NCBI GenBank assembly: GCA_040752275.1
Contig: JBFMFH010000086.1
Location: forward strand, 1-17,327
DNA: 17,327 nucleotides
Direction: 5' to 3'
Source of the DNA: JBFMFH01 sp040752275
GTDB taxonomy: Bacteria > Acidobacteriota > Vicinamibacteria > Vicinamibacterales > JAKQTR01
Shown here: positions 7,081 through 15,008 of the stretch, in pieces
How positions within the stretch are numbered: position 1 is the stretch's first letter
Layout of the letters: every line of letters begins with the position of its first letter
Notes under the pieces: generated by a model
What the model was told of the DNA's origin: nothing
Databases searched by the model: none
Seen by the model: only the letters and a program-made list of their open reading frames with translations
Program-made: the position numbers and the translations under genes

Positions 7081-7641
7081 TCATCGCCAGTCGGCGACCA
7101 TTGGCGGGTAAGACCTCAGCATCTCCAGGTAGCGGTCGCGATCTCGCGCCCCCTCGGTCGTCAGGTTGCCGGGACGGAACTGCCTGAAGATCGCTTCTTT
7201 CTCGGCGCTCGTCAAGACCTCCTCCGCCAGCCGGTAGAAGTACTCGTCCTCGATGCGGATGTGCTCGCGGATCAGCTCGGTGTACCCGCGCGCGTGAGCC
7301 GCGAGGTCCGCGGCCGCACCCGCGCTGCCTGCCCGGAGCCTGGACAGATCCTCCCGCATCTTGTGGCCGTACGCTCGCCCCGCCTCGTGCTGCGACATCA
7401 GCGCGGCCACGACGGTCTGGTCGGTCCCGATGCCGTGCTGGGCGAGCACCGGGAACAGGAGATCCTCCTCCTTGCCGTGGTGCCGGTCGGCGAACAACTC
7501 GAAGAAATCAAGGACGTCGGACACCATCCCGTGCGGGACCGCCTCGTTCCGGGCGAGCCGTGCTGCGATGGCCTCCAGGACGTCGAGCATCGTCTTGAAG
7601 CCCCGATGCTCCTCCATCAACACGTCGAAGATGTTCATCAT
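7081..7641 (-). CDS. Hemerythrin-like domain protein
   Basis: 186 residues with a hemerythrin-type four-helix bundle for a non-heme di-iron site. Putative ligands appear in order: His12 (MEEHRGF), His54/His55 and Glu58 (DRHHGKEED), His85 (SQHEAGR), and His127 with Glu131 (REHIRIEDE). The remaining 40 residues are a C-terminal extension. No signal peptide is present, so it is cytoplasmic. Proteins of this type bind O2 or NO, or act in iron-sulfur repair. Two ATGs in tandem (7641 and 7638) follow a GGAG; the second has the better spacing (7 bases) but the difference is one residue. The 189-base gap back to feoA must hold this operon's promoter; I see no clear -35/-10 pair there. Confidence 0.9.
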   Translation of the reverse strand: MMNIFDVLMEEHRGFKTMLDVLEAIAARLARNEAVPHGMVSDVLDFFELFADRHHGKEEDLLFPVLAQHGIGTDQTVVAALMSQHEAGRAYGHKMREDLSRLRAGSAGAAADLAAHARGYTELIREHIRIEDEYFYRLAEEVLTSAEKEAIFRQFRPGNLTTEGARDRDRYLEMLRSYPPMVADWR

Positions 7642-7830
7642 CGTGCTCCGATTCCACCCCTCCGGGACGCAGCGGACCTGACACCGTCCGGAGCTTCGCT
7701 ACGGCGCCATTCACCGGATTCCCGGCATTCAGCGGGGGCCAGCGGTGGAGCAGGCAAGACACGTACCGAACTCGGACCGAGGGAGTCCGCGAATGCGCTA
7801 TGTGCTGCTAACTTACTGAGTACACAGAGA

Positions 7831-8079
7831 CTACGCTTCGTCCGCCACCTCGATCAGGATTGATCGCGCGACTGCCGGTTCTACGGCGAGTTCAGTCTGG
7901 TCACAGAGGAAGACGACGCCCGGAAAGGTCTGCAGGACTGTGACGGCTGCCCCCGGGGTGACCCCGAGCGCCCTCAGGCGCTCGATCCGGCCTGGATGGT
8001 CCGCGAGCACTGTGATCACCCGGCCGCTGGAGCCGCCCTTCAGCCCGGAGAGCCGCTGTGTCCTATCGAAACGTGACAT
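7831..8079 (-). CDS. feoA: FeoA ferrous iron transport accessory protein
   Basis: 82 residues forming a single FeoA SH3-like domain. GLKGGSSGRVITVL is followed by the hallmark IERLRALGVTPGAAVTVLQTFPGVVFLCDQTELAVEPAVARSILI. FeoA is a small cytoplasmic partner thought to bind FeoB and tune Fe(II) uptake. Its start (ATG 8077-8079) lies 17 bases inside the end of feoB, so the two are translationally coupled, with feoB first. That is the reverse of the common feoA-feoB order. No feoC is present. Confidence 0.93.
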   Translation of the reverse strand: MSRFDRTQRLSGLKGGSSGRVITVLADHPGRIERLRALGVTPGAAVTVLQTFPGVVFLCDQTELAVEPAVARSILIEVADEA

Positions 8080-9856
8080 CGAGGAGCCTCAGGGTCGCGT
8101 TCAAACCGGCACCCGTCCCGAGGGCAATCAGGGTCACGACGGCCAGAATCGAGAGCGCCACGCGAGCCCCCTGCTCTTTGACGATCATCAGCAGGTGCGC
8201 CACACACGGCACGAACAGGGTCATCACGGTGAGGGCCACGACTGCCTGGACTCCTGACAACTGGCCCGTCTGAGCCATGGCGAACAGACCCGCCGCCCCG
8301 TAGTCGCGGCGGAGGAATCCCATGATGAACACGCCGGCGGCCGACGCCGGCAGTCCGAGCCATCCTTGGATGACAGGCTCCGTCACGTGGGTCACCCACG
8401 CCAGGCCGCCCGTCCGGTCGAGGATGAACAGGAGAGCGGTACCGGCCAGAAACAGCGGCACGGCCTCTCCCAGGTACCAGCGCACACGCAGCAGCGTCTT
8501 GCGCAGGACGTTCCCGATCTGCGGGAGGCGCAGCGGCGGCAGTTCGAGAATGAACTCCGAGCGCTCGCCGGGAAGCGCTCTCGCCGCCAGGAACCCAACG
8601 AGGAACATCTGCCCCAGCACCACGAGGAACAGCGTCATGAGGGCGCCGAATGAGACACCTCCCAGGATGCCGAGAATGGTCGCCAGTTGAGCGGAACATG
8701 GGACTCCGAGCGAGAGCAGCAGTACGGCAATCAGGCGCTCCTTGGGCGTCCCGAGAATCCTCGTGGTCATTGTCGCCATCGTGTCGCACCCGAGGCCGAG
8801 GACCATCGGGAGGACGGCTTTCCCGTTGAGCCCCATGAAACGGAAGATGCGATCGCTGAAGATCGCCAGCCGCGGGAGGTATCCGGAGTCCTCGAGGAAG
8901 CCGAACGCGATGAAGAAGGTCGACACGACGGGCAGGACGATGGCAATGGCGTAGGTGAGGCCCATCGTGACCAACCCGTAGTCGCCGACGAAGAAGTCCC
9001 GCGCGATCCGCCAGGGCAGGATGAGGTCGGCGGCCCGGACCGCCGCAGGATGGATGTAGCCCTGGAAGAGGCCGTCTTCGAGCAGTTCCACCAGGGTTTG
9101 TGCGCCAAACACACCGACCGCGAGGTACATCACGTAGAGCACGCCGGCCAGGACGGGCAGCCCGGTCGCGGGGGTCCGCAGAACCTGGCTCAGCCGTGCC
9201 TGGAGCCGGGCAGCCGAGTGCGGGCGGATCGACCGAAAGGCCAGGGCGTGATCGTGCGCCCAGCGGGCATGGTCGCGGCCGCCCTCGAACGCCAGTGCGG
9301 GCACGGCGGCTTCTCGGAGTGCGCTGCGCAGATCCGCGATCCCCTGCCCATCGGTCGCCACCGTCTCGATGACCGGAACGCCGAGCCGCGCTCGGAGGCC
9401 CTGGACGTCGAGTGACACCCCGTGCAGGCGGGCTTCGTCCATCATGTTCAGCACGAGGACCATGGGCTTCTGAAACGCGGCGAGTTGGGAGGTCAGCATC
9501 AAGCCGCGCCGGAGGTTACGCGCATCGATGACCTGCACGATGACGTCGGCACCATCGCTCGAGAGAATGCGCCGCGTCACCTGCTCGTCCTCGCTGAGCG
9601 CCCCTTCGACGGCGTTGACGCCCGGCGTGTCGAGCAGGTCGCACACCTCGCCCTCGACGAGGGCCCGACCCTCGGTCACCGCCACCGTCGTGCCCGGGTA
9701 GTTGGCGACGACAGCATAGGAGCCCGTCAAGCGGCCGAAGACAACGCTCTTGCCGACGTTGGGGTTGCCGGCCAGCGCGATCCGCCGGGGTCGGGCGCGG
9801 AGCCGGAGGAGGGGGTTGGAGACCTCCCGGACGACGGCGACTTGTGGGCACGACAT
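8063..9856 (-). CDS. feoB: FeoB ferrous iron transporter
   Basis: 597 residues from ATG 9856; an inner-membrane Fe(II) importer with an N-terminal G domain. G-protein motifs are G1 GNPNVGKS (30-37), G2 PGTT (54-57), G3 DTPG (76-79) and G4 NMMD (137-140, an NxxD match). A helical linker leads to the membrane core, which has the FeoB signatures GLGCDTMATMTTRIL (GCDT 356-359), GVPCSAQLA and, near the end, FVPCVAHLL. It is shorter than E. coli FeoB (773 aa) but within the range of short bacterial forms. An upstream TTG at 9916 is in frame but lies inside the 9912-9942 palindrome, so it is unlikely to be the start. The gene heads a feoB-feoA operon with a probable operator 55 bases upstream. Confidence 0.95.
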   Translation of the reverse strand: MSCPQVAVVREVSNPLLRLRARPRRIALAGNPNVGKSVVFGRLTGSYAVVANYPGTTVAVTEGRALVEGEVCDLLDTPGVNAVEGALSEDEQVTRRILSSDGADVIVQVIDARNLRRGLMLTSQLAAFQKPMVLVLNMMDEARLHGVSLDVQGLRARLGVPVIETVATDGQGIADLRSALREAAVPALAFEGGRDHARWAHDHALAFRSIRPHSAARLQARLSQVLRTPATGLPVLAGVLYVMYLAVGVFGAQTLVELLEDGLFQGYIHPAAVRAADLILPWRIARDFFVGDYGLVTMGLTYAIAIVLPVVSTFFIAFGFLEDSGYLPRLAIFSDRIFRFMGLNGKAVLPMVLGLGCDTMATMTTRILGTPKERLIAVLLLSLGVPCSAQLATILGILGGVSFGALMTLFLVVLGQMFLVGFLAARALPGERSEFILELPPLRLPQIGNVLRKTLLRVRWYLGEAVPLFLAGTALLFILDRTGGLAWVTHVTEPVIQGWLGLPASAAGVFIMGFLRRDYGAAGLFAMAQTGQLSGVQAVVALTVMTLFVPCVAHLLMIVKEQGARVALSILAVVTLIALGTGAGLNATLRLLDVTFR

Positions 9857-9911
9857 ACTGGGCCTACCGGGCCGGTGGATCGGTGTGCGAGCCGCGGCGC
9901 GGGCCGCGACG

Positions 9912-9942
9912 GGCAATAATGAGACCGTGTCTCATTATTGCC
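9912..9942. promoter_or_regulatory. Perfect 14-bp inverted repeat upstream of feoB, candidate iron-regulator operator
   Basis: GGCAATAATGAGAC (9912-9925) and its exact reverse complement (9929-9942) flank CGT. The inner ATAATGA/TCATTAT parts are also the half-sites of the Fur box, but here they are 9 bases apart rather than 3. It is AT-rich against a very GC-rich background and sits 55 bases before the feoB ATG, where a metal-dependent repressor (Fur or DtxR/MntR type) would act. No T-run follows it on either strand, which argues against a terminator. Which regulator binds is inference. Confidence 0.7.
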
Positions 9943-9998
9943 ATCGTATCAGAAGCGACACCTCCGGACCAGCACAATCCGCGGCCCACCGTACACGC

Positions 9999-10032
9999 CT
10001 CGACCCGGCCCCACGCGGGGTGCCGGGTCGAG
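9999..10032 (-). terminator. Strong GC hairpin downstream of the electron-conduit cluster
   Basis: CTCGACCCGGC (9999-10009) pairs with GCCGGGTCGAG (10022-10032), and the loop itself can add a CCC/GGG pairing. It lies 84 bases past the stop of the MtrB-like gene, at the end of the cytochrome operon and before feoB. There is no U-tract, so it may be a Rho-assisted end or an mRNA-protecting hairpin rather than a classic intrinsic terminator. Confidence 0.45.
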
Positions 10033-10116
10033 CGTGGCTGCCATCGACGTCGCCCAGGCCACAAAGGCCCGCGATCGACGTCCCTGGCGCAGGGTCGCCT
10101 CGAGTGAGCGCCGGGC

Positions 10117-12390
10117 TCAGAACGGCGTCACGATCAGTCGGACGAAGAACGTGTTGCCCTTGTACGGACGGTTTCCGTAGCCTGTCGTCAGCCCGCCGAG
10201 GTAGTCGATCCGCGGCTGGTTGGTCCCGTCGAGATTGACGGTCGCGAAGTCGGTGATGTCGAGCTTCTCATACCAGTACTCGACACCGACGCCGACCCGA
10301 TCCGTGGCATAGATCCGCAGGTCGATTCGCGCCTGCTGCCACCGGTTGGTCACGTTCGGCAGCGCCTCGGACTGGCCGATGGCCCGCAGCGTGTCGATGC
10401 GCGGCCCGGAGTGCAGGAACGCGTTGTCCGAGTCCGAGAACGAGTAGGCGAAGCGCAGGTCCGTCTTCTGGATAGCCTTAAGCACGTCCACGAAGATGTC
10501 GACGTTGTTCACCGTCTCGTCGTTGTCCAGGTACCAGTCGCGGTTCGGGTCCGTCCAGCTCGGGTCCGGCGCCGGATTGGCGTTGCGCGACTTCTGCATC
10601 GAGTTGAACGTGTCGCGTCCGTAGTTCACCCCGACGATCACCGTGTCCATCGGGTAGAGGTTGAAGCCGAGGTTGTAGGTGACCGTCTTGGCATCGCGCA
10701 GCCCGAACTCGAGCCCCGGCCCCTGGTACTTGTCCTGGCCGTACGCCACCTGGGCTGTGATGTCCGCCGTGTCCGACGCCAGCAGCGTCGCCAGCAGGCT
10801 GAAGCGGCTCCGATTCCGGTCCGCCTCGTCGTAGTACCGGAGTCCCGGCTGCCCGCCGCCTTCCTCCACGGCATGCACGGAGAAGCCGTCGCCCTTCCGC
10901 TTGTTGTACTCGTAGCCCGCCCGCAGCGTGAGGCGCTGATTCCCCATCGTGTCGAGCGTTACGCGGAAGATGTTGTCCGTCATGTCGTTGTGCGCGCGGC
11001 TCGTCCGGTTGAAGCTGTCGTACCCGTAGCCGACACGCAGCGTCGTCATGCCCACCAGGTTGAAGGAGGCCGTGGCATCAAACGTGTCCCGCGCGATGCT
11101 GTACGGATGATTCTCCGAGCCTGTCTCCTCCGGCACCGCGTCGAAGCGCACGTACTCGGTTGCATTGAACGGCCGGGTGAAGTTGCTATGGTTGTTGTGC
11201 CGGTACTTCAGGTTCAGGCCGACGGTCGACGTCGGGCGAGACGACAGGTTCACCTGGCCGTTCATCCCACGGACCTTCGCCTCGGCCGTCGAGCGTTCGA
11301 GCGCTGCGAGTTCCGGGAACGCCGCCCAGACGAGCGGCTGGTTGATCACCGCGTTGGAGCTCCACGGGATCAGCGTGTCGTTCTGCGACATGTCCGTCAC
11401 CGAGAACCCGCCGTTGACCACCGTGCGCCGCGGCAGCTTCACCATGCCGAGGAACGACACCGTGTTCGACGTGCTGTCGGGGAACACCGACTGGCGTCCG
11501 AAAGCCGGGCCGTTGCCGTTGCTGTACCCGCTCGGGTCATAGGGTCCGAGGGGCGGAGTCCGGCCGTTCGAGAAGTCCGTCACTCGCGACGGATTGTCCC
11601 ACTCGAAGGCATCGAAGGCGTTCGAGAAGGCGGAGTACTCCCACGCCGCGCGGAACATGCCCTTCTGGTTGGCCCATTCGGCGGCCACCGAGAGTTCGTT
11701 CGTCCGGTGGTCAATCGGGAGCGGCACCTCATTGGCGTTGCGGAACGCGTAGGACGCGCCCCACGGCTGCGTACCCGCCTTCGCCACCGACTGGAACGCG
11801 ATGTCGAGAGCCAGTTCCCTGTTGACGCTGTAGCCGAAGCCGACGCCCAGCGTGTCCCGCCGGTGCTCGAGGTCGAAGCGCTGCGCCAGACCCCGGTAGA
11901 TCGACGCTGTGCCGAGTTGCGTCGCCAGGTAGGGGACCCCCAGGGCCTGTCCGTTCTGAACCGCGGTGCGCGCCGCGGTGTCGAGTGTCAGCTTGGCCGT
12001 GCCGACGCCCGTCCAGGGCGTCAGCGTGTTGTAGCCGTAGTTGAGCGGAATCGAGTCCCAGAACGCCGAGAACGTCAGCGTGTCGCTCTTGTACCCGACG
12101 GCGTAGCGCTGATCCCGGTAGCCCGCGTTCGACGCCTCGGCATTGAACCAGTACCCGTCTGTCTGCTTCGTGAAGTTCAGGTTGATGTTGGCCCCGTTGC
12201 GCAGGTCCCGATAGCGCTCGAACCGCGCCTCGTCCCCGGTCACCGACCCGCCCCGGAAGCCAATCTCGAACACCCCCGTCTGCGCGGGTGCGCTCGCGCT
12301 CGTCTGCTCCTGTGCCGCCGCCTGGCCCACCGCCAGGGTCGCAGAGGCCAGCAGGAGCGCCGCCATCACAATCATCAGTCTGGTGCGCAT
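10117..12390 (-). CDS. MtrB/PioB-family decaheme-associated outer-membrane beta-barrel
   Basis: 757 residues from ATG 12390. Residues 1-26 are a signal peptide ending AAAQ. The rest is a repetitive barrel of alternating amphipathic strands with Tyr/Asn/Asp-rich turns (for example RVGYGYDSFNRTSR, LRAGYEYNKRKGD, VGVEYWYEKLDI), and it ends in the outer-membrane sorting signal with terminal Phe (RLIVTPF). In the Shewanella Mtr and Rhodopseudomonas Pio systems, such a barrel sheathes a decaheme cytochrome so that electrons can cross the outer membrane. The decaheme gene lies immediately upstream (19-base gap). The mature protein has no cysteine, so the N-terminal CXXC of Shewanella MtrB is absent, as in PioB-like branches. 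AAGGAGG at 12399-12405 favours ATG 12390 over ATG 12396. Confidence 0.92.
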   Translation of the reverse strand: MRTRLMIVMAALLLASATLAVGQAAAQEQTSASAPAQTGVFEIGFRGGSVTGDEARFERYRDLRNGANINLNFTKQTDGYWFNAEASNAGYRDQRYAVGYKSDTLTFSAFWDSIPLNYGYNTLTPWTGVGTAKLTLDTAARTAVQNGQALGVPYLATQLGTASIYRGLAQRFDLEHRRDTLGVGFGYSVNRELALDIAFQSVAKAGTQPWGASYAFRNANEVPLPIDHRTNELSVAAEWANQKGMFRAAWEYSAFSNAFDAFEWDNPSRVTDFSNGRTPPLGPYDPSGYSNGNGPAFGRQSVFPDSTSNTVSFLGMVKLPRRTVVNGGFSVTDMSQNDTLIPWSSNAVINQPLVWAAFPELAALERSTAEAKVRGMNGQVNLSSRPTSTVGLNLKYRHNNHSNFTRPFNATEYVRFDAVPEETGSENHPYSIARDTFDATASFNLVGMTTLRVGYGYDSFNRTSRAHNDMTDNIFRVTLDTMGNQRLTLRAGYEYNKRKGDGFSVHAVEEGGGQPGLRYYDEADRNRSRFSLLATLLASDTADITAQVAYGQDKYQGPGLEFGLRDAKTVTYNLGFNLYPMDTVIVGVNYGRDTFNSMQKSRNANPAPDPSWTDPNRDWYLDNDETVNNVDIFVDVLKAIQKTDLRFAYSFSDSDNAFLHSGPRIDTLRAIGQSEALPNVTNRWQQARIDLRIYATDRVGVGVEYWYEKLDITDFATVNLDGTNQPRIDYLGGLTTGYGNRPYKGNTFFVRLIVTPF

Positions 12391-12398
12391 GTGCATGT

Positions 12399-12405
12399 CC
12401 TCCTT
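12399..12405 (-). promoter_or_regulatory. Ribosome binding site of the MtrB-like gene
   Basis: AAGGAGG on the - strand, 8 bases before ATG 12390 and only 2 before ATG 12396. This chooses the later start. The site lies between the decaheme stop codon and the barrel start. Confidence 0.7.
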
Positions 12406-12409
12406 CGGC

Positions 12410-13354
12410 CTAGCGCAAGAACGCCTTGCCATTCGGCGAGTTCGAGCCGTGCACCAACTGGTGGCACACGACGCACGATCGGCCGTAGATCTTGTTGGCA
12501 TTCTGGGAGGTCTTCAGCAGGTAGTTGTCGTAGACCGTCGGAGGATGCCGCGACGTCACGTGACAGCGCTGGCAGAGGAAGGGCTGCTTCGCGACGAGCA
12601 TCCGATCGTTGTTCGACCCGTGCGGGTCGTGGCACGTCACACAGGCGTCGGACACCGGCGCGTGCTCCCACAGATACGGGCCGCGCTTCTCCTGATGGCA
12701 GCTCGTGCAGCTCTCATCCACCGTCGTGCCCGCCTTCAGGAGCTTCGTGTTCGCGCTCCCGTGCACGTTGTGGCACGACGAGCAGCTCAGCTTGCCGTCG
12801 CGCACCGGCATGTGATTGAACCGGTTCTGCTTGTTCACGATTGGCCGGTGGCAACTCGCACACAGCTCGGACTCGCTCTTCGCCTTCAGCTGCGCCGTCG
12901 CGCCCTTCGCGCTGTGCACACTGTGGCAGCTCGTGCACCCCACATTGCGCGAGTCGTGCTGGCTACCCGCCCACAGGGCGTGCTTCCTCCGGTCGTGACA
13001 GGCTGTGCACAGCTCGCTCGCTTCGCTGCCCGGCAACCGGCCGATCCGCTTGATCTGCGTGGCATCCCCGCCACCGTCCACATGGGCCTTCCCCGGACCG
13101 TGGCAGCTCTCGCAGCCCTGGGTCGCCGCCGGGCTGTTCGGATTGAACGCCCGGGCATGGGCGCCCGGGGCCACCTTGCCCTCGTGACACCCGAGGCAGG
13201 TGTCCTGCCCTACATACTCGGCCTGCTGGCCTGGCGGCGCCTTCACCCCCGCCGAGTCCGTCGAAGCCGAGGCGGTCCCCGCCAGGGCCAGCAGGCCGGC
13301 GACCACGCCGGCCAGCGCCACCCCGCGGCAGACGCTCCTGCACAATGAACGCAT
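12410..13354 (-). CDS. DmsE/MtrA-type periplasmic decaheme c-type cytochrome
   Basis: 314 residues from ATG 13354, chosen because AAGGAG lies 6 bases upstream and the following residues form a signal peptide (1-30, ending ASA). There are exactly ten CXXCH heme sites, beginning at residues 53, 81, 116, 140, 165, 191, 216, 238, 261 and 294, spaced as in the DmsE/MtrA family. Length is right for MtrA-like proteins (about 310-330). In that family the cytochrome plugs the MtrB barrel and carries electrons between periplasm and cell surface. Additional His residues between sites supply the distal ligands. The MtrB-like gene follows directly. A longer frame reaches upstream, but its extra 78 residues have no ribosome site or signal character. 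Confidence 0.95.
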   Translation of the reverse strand: MRSLCRSVCRGVALAGVVAGLLALAGTASASTDSAGVKAPPGQQAEYVGQDTCLGCHEGKVAPGAHARAFNPNSPAATQGCESCHGPGKAHVDGGGDATQIKRIGRLPGSEASELCTACHDRRKHALWAGSQHDSRNVGCTSCHSVHSAKGATAQLKAKSESELCASCHRPIVNKQNRFNHMPVRDGKLSCSSCHNVHGSANTKLLKAGTTVDESCTSCHQEKRGPYLWEHAPVSDACVTCHDPHGSNNDRMLVAKQPFLCQRCHVTSRHPPTVYDNYLLKTSQNANKIYGRSCVVCHQLVHGSNSPNGKAFLR

Positions 13355-13516
13355 GGCGTGCTCCTTGTAAGAAGTCTCCGTGCCGGGTGTCCGGACCTCA
13401 ACCCGGCCTCCCAGACGGCTGCAAGCAGAGTGCCGGCCCTCCCTATTGAAGACTTGAACACAATCTGAAGGAATGTTCAGGAGATTGCGGGCGTCACCGT
13501 AGAAACCCTCAGCACC

Positions 13517-13565
13517 ATTGCCGGGACGATGGCAAGATCGCCGCCAGATTGCCGGGATCCCGGCA
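13517..13565. promoter_or_regulatory. Direct repeat ATTGCCGGGA x2 and a 16-bp palindrome upstream of the decaheme gene
   Basis: ATTGCCGGGA occurs at 13517-13526 and again at 13548-13557, 31 bases apart (about three helical turns). The second copy is part of a perfect palindrome TGCCGGGATCCCGGCA (13550-13565). The array lies in the 267-base gap between the six-heme gene and the decaheme gene, the only sizeable gap inside the cytochrome cluster. It may be a transcription-factor site for an internal promoter; the regulator is unknown. Confidence 0.45.
13531..13546 (-). promoter_or_regulatory. Possible sigma-54 promoter for the decaheme/barrel pair
   Basis: On the - strand, TGGCGGC-GATC-TTGC matches the spacing of the sigma-54 -24/-12 consensus (TGGCACG-N4-TTGC), with the invariant GG and GC in place but ACG not matched. 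It lies about 180 bases before the decaheme ATG, between the two ATTGCCGGGA repeats. A chance match in GC-rich DNA is possible. Confidence 0.3.
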
Positions 13566-13621
13566 GTCGCAGCGTTCAACGGATCCATTGGATTGGACCT
13601 CGACGCGCCCCCGTCGGGCCG

Positions 13622-14986
13622 CTACTCGATCGTGTGGCAGAGGCTGCAGTCCTGGGTGATGGTCTGACCGGCCGCCGACGCGTGACGGTCATCGTGGCAG
13701 CGGAAGCACCCGGGGAACGCCACATGGCCGATGTTGTTGATGTGGGTCCCCCAGCTCACGCTCATGCTCGGAAACACGTTCCGCCGATACAGCCGCTGGA
13801 CGGTCGCAATCGCCTGCTTCACGGCGGCCTGGGACGCCCTGGGCTGCTGCTCCCGGTAGTAGCGGGTCAGGCCGTCCGCGATGCCGGCCTGGGCGGCGGT
13901 GGCCGAGGGGTACTCGGCCTTCAACACCCGGACCGCCTCCCGCTTGATGAACGGCAGCCCCGCGTCGATGTCGTTCAGCGCAAGCGCCTCGTCCACGGCC
14001 CGCTCGGCTGACGAGGCGAAGGTGTGGCTGGGCCGGTTGTGGCAGTCGACGCAGTCCAGCGTCCGTCGCTCGCCCTGGGGGATCTCGGTGAGGCCGTCGG
14101 CGAAGTACTCGGTCACGTTGCCTCGGCCATCGTCGAGGCGCACGTACGGGATGACCTGGCGCTTTTCGTCCGTCGCCACGTACTCGATGCGGTTCGCCTC
14201 GCTGACGTGCCAGTGAATGCCCGTTGCCAGCCCGCGCGCGACGCTCACGCCGCCGATGTGCATGCGCAATGTCGTGGTCGACTCGCTGTTCGCCTCGTCT
14301 TCGGCATACTCCCGGATGACCCGGATCTTGTCGCCGTGGAACTTGTCCGGCCAGTGGCACTGCTCGCAGGTGTCGCGGGCCGGGCGCAGGTCGGTCACCG
14401 GAGACGGGATGGGCCGTGAATGCGTGTTGAACGTCACCGCGTAGACCTGTCGCAGACCCGACAGCTTCGACTTCACGAACCACGGTGCCCCGGCGCCGAT
14501 ATGGCACTGCACGCACGCGACCCGGGAGTGCGGCCCCTCCTGGTAGCCGGCCCATTCCGGCTCCATGACCTCGTGGCACAACTGGCCGCAGAACTCGGCC
14601 GAGTCCATATAGTGAACGCCGCTGAAGGCCGCCAGCGACACGATGACGACGTTGGCGGCGGAGCACAGCAGGAAGACCGCCGACGAGCGCCGCACCCACG
14701 ACTCCTTCAGGTCGATGGTGGGCCACCGGATCCTCCACTTGTCCGGATCGCCCGCGCGCCGCCGCCGCTCCAGCCACACCCCGGCCGGCATGATGACGAG
14801 GCCGGTGACGAAGAGCGCCGGAAACACGATCAGGAACAGCAGCCCGACATACGGATTGCTCTGGTATCCGAGCAGCTCGATGAAGAAGAACGTCAGGAAG
14901 AGCAGGGCGCCGGAGGTCGTTACGGCGGCGCCGAAGATCGTGATCGAGTTCCGAAGCAGCGAGAAACGCGAGGGGGCAACGGCCAT
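13622..14986 (-). CDS. Six-heme NapC/NirT-like membrane cytochrome c with a CX3CH first heme site
   Basis: 454 residues. Three hydrophobic helices (about 16-38, 46-68, 102-124) precede a periplasmic heme domain. Heme sites are CX3CH at 133-138 (CGQLCH), then CXXCH at 158, 207, 312, 427 and 447. The SAEFCG..CHEVMEPEWAGYQEGPHSRVACVQCHIG segment is the NapC/NrfH-type quinol-dehydrogenase signature. Classic NapC and NirT have one helix and four hemes, so this is the longer variant common in multiheme clusters. It would take electrons from (or give them to) membrane quinone and pass them to periplasmic cytochromes. AAGGAG lies 8 bases before ATG 14986, and a palindrome sits between it and the upstream cytochrome b gene. 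The TAG stop is followed by the regulatory gap before the decaheme gene. Confidence 0.9.
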   Translation of the reverse strand: MAVAPSRFSLLRNSITIFGAAVTTSGALLFLTFFFIELLGYQSNPYVGLLFLIVFPALFVTGLVIMPAGVWLERRRRAGDPDKWRIRWPTIDLKESWVRRSSAVFLLCSAANVVIVSLAAFSGVHYMDSAEFCGQLCHEVMEPEWAGYQEGPHSRVACVQCHIGAGAPWFVKSKLSGLRQVYAVTFNTHSRPIPSPVTDLRPARDTCEQCHWPDKFHGDKIRVIREYAEDEANSESTTTLRMHIGGVSVARGLATGIHWHVSEANRIEYVATDEKRQVIPYVRLDDGRGNVTEYFADGLTEIPQGERRTLDCVDCHNRPSHTFASSAERAVDEALALNDIDAGLPFIKREAVRVLKAEYPSATAAQAGIADGLTRYYREQQPRASQAAVKQAIATVQRLYRRNVFPSMSVSWGTHINNIGHVAFPGCFRCHDDRHASAAGQTITQDCSLCHTIE

Positions 14987-15008
14987 CAGTCAGGCTCCTT
15001 GGCGCCCG

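Noticed and set aside
7771..7781. CTCGG-A-CCGAG hairpin between feoA and the hemerythrin gene
   Set aside because: Five base pairs with a one-base loop and no U-tract; expected by chance at this GC content.
9857..9916. TTG-started N-terminal extension of FeoB
   Set aside because: The extension is Ala/Arg-rich, begins inside the perfect palindrome, and ATG 9856 gives a normal FeoB N-terminus.
10411..12819. An 802-codon open frame on the + strand opposite the MtrB-like and decaheme genes
   Set aside because: It is an antisense shadow caused by high GC and third-position bias. Its protein is Arg/Val-rich without family motifs, while the opposite strand encodes clear barrel and heme motifs.
13355..13588. 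N-terminal extension of the decaheme cytochrome
   Set aside because: A signal peptide and AAGGAG ribosome site mark ATG 13354; the extension covers the repeat array and is not protein-like.
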